64,000 bases of DNA from contig JAYGXS010000004.1 of the NCBI GenBank assembly GCA_036362985.1, positions 41,509,037-41,573,036 of the forward strand, given 5' to 3'. The notes under the pieces were generated by a model. That model made no database searches and had not been told where the DNA came from. It saw nothing but the letters and a program-made list of their open reading frames with translations. Positions 55,605 through 64,000 of the stretch are shown here, one piece after another. This DNA is from Ligula intestinalis. Its lineage: Eukaryota > Platyhelminthes > Cestoda > Diphyllobothriidea > Diphyllobothriidae. Both the position numbers and the translations under genes were made by a program. Position 1 is the first letter of the stretch. Every line of letters begins with the position of its first letter.

Positions 55605-57527
55605 ATGCGAGCCAGGCCCCGGAACAATGCCTCCTTCCGCCAACTTCGAAATCTGACAGCAAAGTCGGCTAGAGATGACGGGCAGAAGTATTGGTCCGAA
55701 ACGGCGACTTCTATGGAGCAGGCTTCTAATGTTGGTGACACCCAAAAATTGTACCAAATCATACGCCAGGTTAGTGGTAAGCCCCCGACACTCTGTGATT
55801 CTGATCGCGATGGGAATAGAGGATTTATTGCCGACAACTCGGCCAAGGTCGATCGCTGGCGTGAACACTTCGAGCACCTACTCAACTTTGACGAACAACC
55901 CATCACACCCTCCCTCTCCTCCACAGCGGAGTTTCAATCCTCTCCTGCCTACGCAGTGTCGTGTGACATCCCTTCCGAAGACGAAGTTACAGATGCAATG
56001 CAGAGGCTACGCAACAAAAAAGCGTGCGGAGAGGACGGTATTTCTGCAGAAATCTACAAGTCCTGTGTCGACACCCTGGCTCCTCGGCTCCATGAAGTGA
56101 TTGTACAGGCGTGGCGAGAAGAGACCGTTCCCGATAACTGGGGCTCAGGTATCCTTGTACCTGTCCACAAGAAGGTAGATAAGACAAGATGCGAGAACTA
56201 CCGTGGCATAAGCCTTATCGATGTTGCTGCAAATATTTTCGCTGTTGTTCTTCTCAGGCGCTTCCAGTCTGTACGTGACTCCAGGACACGACCCAACCAA
56301 GCCGGATTCCGAGCTGTGCGTGGATGTGCGGATCAAATATTCACACTGAGGCGCACTCTAGAATTCCACCATAACTATCAGCAACCGACGGCAGTTTGCT
56401 TCGTCGACTTTGCCGCCGCATTCGATTCCATCCATCGTGAGTCCCTGTGGCGAATAATGGAACTGGATGGAGTGCCGACCAAACTCATTGCAATGATTAA
56501 GGCCTACTATCGGTCTACCACCGCACGAGTCCTGGTCCACAACAATCTCTCTCAGTCGTTCTATATCCGGTCTGGTGTCCGACAGGGCTGCTTCCTTTCG
56601 CCCATTCTGTTTAACTACGTCATTGACTGGATCCTTGGTAAAGCCCTACATGAAGAGGACGGTGTTGAACTTGCACCCGGACGCCGACTGACTGATCTTG
56701 ACTACGCCGATGATATTGCGCTGTTATCCTCAAGCTTTGATGGTCTACAGTCAGTAGTGTCGCGGTTAAATGAGATCGCTATGTCGGTAGGCATGTCCAT
56801 TAATTCCGGAAAGACGAAGTTGTTCTCAAGCTGCATCCCTGACCAGGAAAAGACAGGCCTGGGGATTAATGGCCATCAAATTGAAGAAGTAGTCAGCTTT
56901 AAATACCTCGGGGCGAGGCTGCTACCGAATGGGCAGAGCAAGGACGACATTATCTCCCGTATCGATGCTGTTCGCTGGGTTTTCTCAATCCTTCGAAAGC
57001 GCCTATGGCTCCGACGTGACATCTCCATCGCCACGAAGATTCGTGTATATCGTGCATCCATCCGGTCGGTCCTCCTCTATGGATGTAAATGCTGGGCTGT
57101 GCGCTCTGAAGATGAGCGAAGACTGGAGGCCTTTGACCACCAGTGTCTGAGGACGATCCTGCGAGTTAAGTATAGCGACTTCATCTCAAATGAGACAGTC
57201 CGCATCCGCTGCGATGGTATCACGAGGATATCTCAAGCCATTCAAGAAAGGCGACTGAGGTGGTTTGTACACGTTCTCCATCGTCCGCCCCACGAACTTA
57301 CCTATGCTGCCCTCGACCCGGCACCGCAGCCCACCTGGAAACGTTGAAGAGGAGGGCAACTGAAGACTTGTCTAGACACCGTCCGTCAAGACATGGAAGC
57401 AGTTCTTGGACCTTCTATCTTTGGCCTACGTCGCTGGAGAAGGGACTGGGGGGAGCTTTCGAGATCCGCTGCCGCCAATCGCCACGCATGGAGAGGTACC
57501 GTTCGTGACATCATTGAGGCTGGCTAG
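55605..57527 (+). mobile_element. RTE-type LINE, 5' truncated, reverse transcriptase nearly open
   Basis: A 580-codon frame ends in TGA at 57345-57347; the same frame then stays open for 59 more codons (GGQLKTCLDTVRQDMEAVLG ... VRDIIEAG) to TAG at 57525-57527. Since the text on both sides is typical of one RTE C-terminus, the TGA is a single-base break in it. Motifs: WREHFEHLLN (about 84-93), NYRGISLIDV (about 204-213), PNQAGFRAVRGC, FVDFAAAFDSIHRE (motif A, from 266), GVRQGCFLSPILFN (motif B, from 324), DYADDIALL (motif C, YADD near 367), then KYLGARLL, YGCKCWAVR and RRLRWFVHVLHRPP. The APE endonuclease expected at the N-terminus is missing, so the element is 5' truncated near 55605. No true start codon should be assumed. 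An older relative lies at 15770-16410. Confidence 0.9.
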
Positions 57528-57814
57528 ATCAGGCATGATCACAGCCATAACAAGTACCAGTAAGTTTTATTTGGGAAGCTAAATGCGTGACAGTAGATCT
57601 TATTAATCAAATTGACACTTATGCGGTCGAAAACTTACTTAAGCATAACACCATTTTTCTCAAGTTTCAGGCTGAGTCGTTAGCACCTGTTAGCTCTTCT
57701 ATTCAAGGTAGATTTAAAGGGGAAAGATGAGTTAGGGCAGTTTGGGTATATCTTCACTGTAACTCAATTCCCGAGTATATATATGCTGCATTTTACTTCC
57801 TTCATGCTTTGCAA
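57528..57814. other. RTE 3' end and spacer
   Basis: A short 3' UTR (CAGCCATAACAAGTACCAGT) after the RTE stop; the end of the element is not obvious. Then AT-rich DNA with a pyrimidine-rich stretch just before 57815. Confidence 0.4.
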
Positions 57815-58151
57815 GGTATCACGTATTTATTTTTGAAACTCGTGCGCAACCCGCAGTCGCTCGTGCTCTATACCATGACATCAAACCTGAAAGTGTATGG
57901 GCAGCAATCTTTCGACAATTGGCTTGCCGGAATTGACCTGCGCAGATCTGAAGATGCTGCCAACTCGGTTGGAGACTTTGGCTTTGCCACATGTCGTGTT
58001 CGATTGCTGTCTGGCAATAACAAGTTTGTTACATTTCCCGACTCGACCTCTGGCGCCAAGCAGTTAGATGCAAGCGAAGCAGCCAGTCTGAAATCTGCAG
58101 CTGATTCCGCATCAGTACTGTACTGGATGAATCGAGACCAGCGCGTCCAAG
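57815..58151 (+). CDS. Possible host exon, unrecognised protein
   Basis: A pyrimidine-rich acceptor (TTACTTCCTTCATGCTTTGCAAG) precedes, and a donor CAAG|GTAAAT ends, an open stretch of about 112 codons. It includes LVLYTMTSNLKVYGQQSFDN, WLAGIDLRRSEDAANSVGDF, GFATCRVRLLSGNNKFVTFP, DASEAASLKSAADSASVLYW and MNRDQRVQG. The composition is that of an ordinary globular protein and not of any retroelement I know. An alternative acceptor is the CCGCAG about 50 bases further in. I do not recognise the protein. It is the best candidate for host coding sequence in the window, but I see no partner exon. Confidence 0.4.
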
Positions 58152-61100
58152 GTAAATGTTTCATTCATTTGTTTTTACTACCATCTTTCGAATGTCTGAT
58201 TAGGAAGACAAAGATCCATTATTCTAAGTAGCATCGCGAGTAAACTAGCACAGGAAATGCTTGCCAAGTTCCGGTACTTCTAACGTTCTTGGCCATGGTA
58301 CATTTAAAACGTGCTAACTGTAAACTCCTATAAGTCGTAGAAACTCTCTCGAGGATATATTCTGACGACAAACGTTGCTATTTAGAGTGAGATTGGTATA
58401 TTTTCTCATTAAAATAAGTTATTATATGCCGCACTCGCTAGGACAATTCAATCTTCAACAAAAGCAGGGCACTTCAGTCCTCCCAATAAACTTGGTTGCA
58501 AACATTTCATATGCCCATGCTTTTGCCTGGAATTTAAAGTTCATTTGGCATTGACGTGTTATGCGTGGCTCTTTAGGCTGAAAATTGACTAGCTTGTACC
58601 ATCGAAGCAGTGCCCGCAGGGTGTCCGGCTTGTATGATCTCTCGTAGTTTGCTGGGGCTCTTTTTTCTATTATAACTGTCGCCATCTTACCCGTTTTTGG
58701 CGCATTGTTTCCTTTGCTCACTAGAGCAGATATATTGTAGGGCATCTACTATTATGAGTTGAAATTCGGTTTTTCTTAGTATCAATAAATAGCATCCGTT
58801 ATGCTATCTAGTGAGCCAAAGTGTAAGTGGTATGTGCCTATACTTTCTATTGAGAAATACTGATTGTGAGCCTGGTTGGGCTAATATATTGGTGCATTAC
58901 GCTGTCTAACTTCGCAAATTTTGTGATTTAACACTTTGGCGAATAGTTTGATGCTTGTCCTTGTCACAGAATCGGGACACATCGATCCTTTCGTAAAATC
59001 GATCGTATTATCGACGAGACTTTTTGTGTCTGGATCTTCAGGCGATAGCCGAAACTGTTCATGCGTGGTATCTAATTCTCTTAGCTTGTTGAAGCCCCTT
59101 TTCTTAATTATACAAACTTGCATTAGAATATTTCACTTTATAACCGAAATATGCCCGTGTTGGTAGTACTGCCTCCTTCGGTCCATCCGCCAGTTTCTAA
59201 AACAGCGATTTCGGAGGGAGCAACCGATATTCGCTGGTTCCAGCTAACGTCGGTCAGTAAATTTCACAAGAGCTGAAGTTGTACCCCCTCCTACTCCCCC
59301 CCTCCCCCCAACTAGGAAACGCAGATTGCGGACGCTGTCGAGCTACTACCCTAATTAGCGGTATTCGGGTGCATCAGTGGGGGTCATAGTCGATGCGGTG
59401 ATGGCTTGTCGGCCCGTAACCGTGATTTCACGCCCATTGTCGATTCTTGGCGCAGCAATTTATTGGCAATTTGGCCTGCTATCACCGGTACTGCTGGGCA
59501 CCTGCACCATGGCTAGTAATTTTGCGCTAAAAAATCGCACCACAGAATATAGAGGTGAAAGGTCATTGCGCCTGTTAATTAAATGCAGGTAGGAGAACCA
59601 TGACTCAAGCCGCTCTCGCGGTTGTCATTTTTGCGAGAATGTTGGCCTCATCAAACATGAAGATGTGGCCGGGTACCGTCCAGTAAGCCCTGTCATTCCT
59701 CATCCCTGCTGCTGTGTGCTCGGCCATTCACGTTCAAATTAGTCTCCCACTTTCTCCGGTTAAAAAACAAACAATTAAAAAGACCGCCCACCTAATGACT
59801 ACCGGATTTTGTCGATGATCTTTCGACAAAATAGAATGCCCAACTTGTCAACTGGATGTGACACACCTTAGACTGAGATTACGCCACTGTGCTTGATCTC
59901 ATCATTTTCAGTCCCCCTGATTTGTACTTGCCGCTTGTCCCAAATGAGGGAGTGAAGCCGATCTGAGTCGTGTTCAGTGCCTATTTTCCTCACTGCAAAC
60001 AGCCTAGTGTGCCTTTGGACTATCTCAACGCGCCAACAGTCGCAGTTTGGTAGCCTTAGAATAACGTGAATTCATGTTAGAACGATGACCAGATCGCACT
60101 GATTCCTTCCGTCTTTGTGTTAGCTCTCTTCACGGAGATACCGGCAATCCCCTTCTTTAAGACCCGCTTTGTATGCGCCCAATGGCTATGTAGCATGCGC
60201 AACCTTGTATTCAGCCTCGACAGACATATTTTCAGTCGCCTTTCTTTGGTCTATCCATTAAACTGGAGCGGATGGACAAGGACCGAGGCAGGATGCGTCA
60301 AAAGTCGCCCATTCACCCTCGGGACAGTAGTGGTCACCGAATAAACAATCGCAGCATTTTTTAAAAAGAAACCATATGTTAAATTAATTGGGTCGACTAA
60401 CGAATGCATGCCTGTCGAGTCCCCTGATCGAATAGTAAATGGCTTTGCAAGGTCGGCATGGAGAACAAGTAGGGCAAGCAGACCGGTGTGTTTTTGCGTG
60501 AACTGTAGGTGACCCGGAACTGGTTAGAGGCTGCCCCGCAGTGCGACTAGGTGGCCATTGCATTCATTTTTAAACTCACAGTCAGGCTTAGTTGGACCTC
60601 TTTCATGCATTCGCGTTTTTCAATCCACCTTAGTACTGACAATAACAAAAAAACTTTGCAATCATGTCGCGGTAGTTATCGCGCTTTGTTTCATTTCTTT
60701 TTATTCCGATAGGCACAATGATAGCCGAGCGCCCTTGCTTCTTTGATCACGCTGCATCAATTCAAAATGTTGAATCCGGCCCTAAGCTTACTGACTGCAA
60801 CACGGAGTTTTATTCCTCTCCGAGTGCCTAACTCAAGCAGTGAATCAAGGCATTTTTTCGAAGAGTGGCGTTCCGTTACTTCTTGAATACTTTTGATGAG
60901 AACGGTTTTTCCATACGTCAAGCTCCTCAGCCGCACAGCCTCATCAAATTGTCATGGTCACTAAAACAAAGCCCACCGTGAGGCTGTGCCTTGTGAAATA
61001 CATGGAAAACCGAATTCACTTAAAAAGAACATAACGAAACATCATCCGATTTAGCAGACGCCAGTCACAGTACCATCTCTTCCTTCAGCTACCTCGGTGC

Positions 61101-63970
61101 AGCTAAGCCTGCCGAATACGGCAGTACTAAATGGCACCATTCTTCTCATGGTATGTGGCACTAATGTATACTGATAGTTACCGCTGTCTATCAATCGGAC
61201 GTCAGCGAAACGTTCCAATTTTTGTGCATGACATCGATGATAGTCGCTACTCTAGCAGAGGAGTCAGTTATTGTACGCCTGAGTCGAACAGTTTGTGCCA
61301 TCTCTGCAACTCCCATGACCAAGGTTGGTTCTGATTGTCACAATGAACGGTAAAACCAGTCTACCGAGCGACTAGTCATAGCAAATGGCCTTTTCGACTC
61401 AGCAATGCAGTCGTAGATTTTACTTCGCAGCCTGCGTGCACGCTTTAGTTAGTCCTCCGCTCCGTTCCTATCGTCGTTTGTGAAAAACGCACTTTTCACC
61501 CAAGCACGTTTACCTTTAAAAAACGTAAAAGAGGCAGGGAAGCAACTCCGTTCGCGCTGTTCGGTGGTCCTACTGCCTCCTAGCAACATCAGGTAATGCA
61601 CTGAATTGTTTCGAGCCATACCTCATTATACGATCGATAGGTTACTGCTCTACCTCTGCCGTTCACTGTCTTGCGCTTCAGTAAATTTCAAGAAAGCTGT
61701 TGATTTAGAATTCTGCCATTGGTTTTCCACACTCTTGAGACAGTTTCTGAAAACAAACTAATGAACGCAGATTCTTACTTAGCTTTTCTTGAGTTCAGGT
61801 AAAAATTCCAACATTCAAGCCGTTTGGAAGTTTACCATATCAGCATGCTCTCGGTTCTCTGTGTAAGCACCTATAGGAGAGCATTTTCCAGACAAAATGA
61901 ATCTAAAAATTCTGATCGGCAGACAAATCGCTCTTTTTCACCGCTCATCAACAACTGTTGATTTTAAGGAAAATATAAGAGTTTCAGAAACTCCCATGGT
62001 CCAATTTTTCACTGTTTCAAAACGTCAGACAATTCACGTTTGAATTTCCAAATTAAAATAAAACTGTAGCTGAAAATGGATTTAAAGACAGAACGGTGGA
62101 ATATCCGGTAGATAATTAACATCGACCATCTGTTGACTTGCCACTCACAGCAATCCAAACGTCTACACCAACTCGTTGTTGAGTCATATAATTCCTGTGT
62201 ACTTTTTATAATTAAGTAGACAAGTGTATTAAGTTATATTTTCTTCAGACAACTGGGCATTACTGTTCGCACAACGTGTCGCTCTGAAATTCTCGGTTCC
62301 ACTGTACGTCTGCTTCAACCTCTCTTCCTCTTCGGCTCTTTCAACGCGTCGACACTTCGACTTCCAGTTAGCCGGCCTAAAGGAGATTGCAACAGTAAGT
62401 CGTTGTTTTCTTGTCCATGCCGAACTTTCCTTATTTGCGGCCACCACATCGCAAGATGAAGACATCGTTTTTTAGCTCATATGTGTACACCGATCATATG
62501 CAAGGCACACCTGCCCTGGTATTTTAATGTCTTTCAGCTGTCATGGGTGGATTTGATCACATAACCGTTTGCCACATGACTAAGTATATGTTGTTTACTA
62601 TGTTTCAGTAACAGTTATTTTAGGCATTACCGGCAGAAACATTGGGACTTACATTATACGTATTATACACTCGAGCTAGTGTGATCACTTTCGGAAGGCA
62701 AGATAATGATTGGTCCTGTTTCTTCGGATTTACAGGCCCCAAAAATATGTGGCAAGCACTCGGTGAGGGCTGTTCTGGTAACCGTAATCATGGAGATGTG
62801 ACTAGAGCCACTCATACAACTGTGCCGGCTCCACCCATGACGTCAGAGCTTTACGGAGTGCCTGTTAACTTCGGTTTTTTTACATCTTTTTTTTATTCCG
62901 TCACGTGAGCTGTTAGGAACAACTAAGTGGTTCAGCTTAGTGGACTTAACAAGTTTTCTTCTACTCACTCGCGGCTGATGACTCATCTTCCAGCTGCTCT
63001 GCACTGCCCTCTTCTGGTATTCCATTCCGCACCAATAGTAGGGCAGATCATGTGTCAGTTCAGCCCTCGTGAACTAAGATGATCACTGTGTGTCACTAAC
63101 GTCGCTTATTTTACAGTTGGCCTTGGAGTAGGTCTGTTCCGCTCTTAGAGACGTCCGCTAATCGGCAGGTAGGTCCCATGCCTCCGGTCTGGTTTAGTAG
63201 GACATGAGCCCCTTATCCGTTGGCCACACCGTCTTAGAAATGGGCACCATCTCCAGTGAAGCGCTAATGCAGCAATTTTAATCGTCCCCCCACCCTCCGT
63301 CGAACGCCCACCAGTGTTTCCCACGTCAGACGTCTCCGCATTATTGATATTATCAATCAACATGCCTACACTTTAATCCTGCTGACTCAGCTATGAAATG
63401 GAAAACGCACACTACCGGCCCCACCATTTTATTTGCACTTTCTGTCCTTTCCCTGCAGGCAAACCCACTCCAGGCTTTATTTAGCCTGCCAACGTGCGTA
63501 TGGGTTGTTATCGTCTTACGAATTTCCGAGAAAGCAAAGGGCGCATCGAATTTTATTTGTACTTTTGCTTCGTCCCCCCTACCCTCCTAGACGATGCGTT
63601 TATTGCTAGCTTTCGTACGGACAGAAGATATCAGATTTTAGGCTAGTGCAGTTTGCCCTCGTTTTACGTCAAATGTTCATTACCTATAGGTGTCTCGGGG
63701 GCAAAGGGAACTCAAAAAAGGAATCGTTTAAGTGATCCTGGTGTAAGTACTTGAACATGGAGTGGATGCCAAACACGCTATGAGTCTAAAAATGCTATAG
63801 AAAGGAAAATAAGATGGAGGATTACATTCACCTGATAATGACAATTCCGGAAAGACTTAGCATATTTCTGAACACTGAAGTTCTCTGGAAGTTAGTGTTT
63901 TATCCCCAAAATAACGAGATTCCGATTTCCATGTCTTTCTCTAAGCGATACTGAGAAAGTACATAAGGAT
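58152..63970. other. Unassigned, no firm gene
   Basis: Minus-strand frames at 58455-58745 (YKPDTLRALLRWYKLVNFQP) and 58881-59123 (QFRLSPEDPDTKSLVDNTID) have ordinary protein composition but no motif, start or splice support. Polypyrimidine patches occur near 59285-59310. Frames after 59.3 kb are short. No SINE, LINE or PLE block recognised until the last 30 bases. Confidence 0.45.
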
Positions 63971-64000
63971 GACTGGGGTGGCCACCTTTGGCTTATTAGT
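63971..64000 (-). repeat. SINE2 fragment, cut by window edge
   Basis: On the minus strand it reads CTAATAAGCCAAAGGTGGCC then ACCCCAGTC, the conserved SINE2 body. Confidence 0.6.

Overview
The window looks like repeat-rich nuclear DNA from an animal, most likely a flatworm. A diphyllobothriid-type tapeworm is my best guess. This is an inference from the mix of elements: Penelope-like elements (PLEs) with GIY-YIG tails, RTE- and CR1-type LINEs, tRNA-derived SINEs, trinucleotide microsatellites and degenerate telomere-like tracts. No bacterial gene organisation, rRNA gene, CRISPR array or intact host gene is visible. Almost every long reading frame that I can identify is a decayed retroelement. 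The window begins inside an (AGT)n tract and has a 10-base N gap at 35628-35637 inside another (AGT)n tract.

Layout. 1-5 kb: repeat A, two SINE2 copies, a telomere-like tract, an old LINE fragment and a minus-strand PLE tail. 5.3-6.3 kb: a GC-rich, CpG-rich segment. 6.8-9.1 kb: a nested cluster made of a head-to-head SINE2 pair, a PLE with YVDD reverse transcriptase and GIY-YIG parts, a SINE1 copy, and inverted PLE end repeats with hammerhead-ribozyme-like cores. 10-20.6 kb: repeat B copies, an LTR-like element, a broken RTE fragment and AT-rich DNA. 21-27.2 kb: repeat D, then two PLEs placed tail to tail near 24180; the minus-strand one can be followed in pieces for about 3 kb. 27.7-32.7 kb: SINE1, a second GC-rich segment, an inverted PLE-end pair, a telomere-like tract and SINE2 copies. 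33.9-37.7 kb: a diverged long-period tandem array with two more repeat A copies. 37.8-45.8 kb: a PLE tail, a run of SINE1 copies with repeat D nested in one, a 90-bp-arm hairpin made from PLE ends, and a PLE tail of a different lineage. 46-49.4 kb: two LTR-like copies. 50.3-52.2 kb: a minus-strand CR1-type LINE. 55.6-57.5 kb: an RTE-type LINE that is nearly open. 57.8-64 kb: mostly unassigned sequence with one plausible host exon.

The main theme is self-propagating elements and their short non-coding followers. PLEs and LINEs encode reverse transcriptase. The SINEs and repeats A, B and D carry no enzyme of their own and were presumably mobilised in trans. The most unusual signal is a set of CTGANGA / stem / GAAA cores at PLE ends, often in inverted pairs, and one also inside repeat D. 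PLE hammerhead ribozymes are known in animals; the inverted short-hairpin arrangement and the copy in repeat D are the points most worth checking. Repeat family names A, B, D, SINE1, SINE2 are labels used only here.
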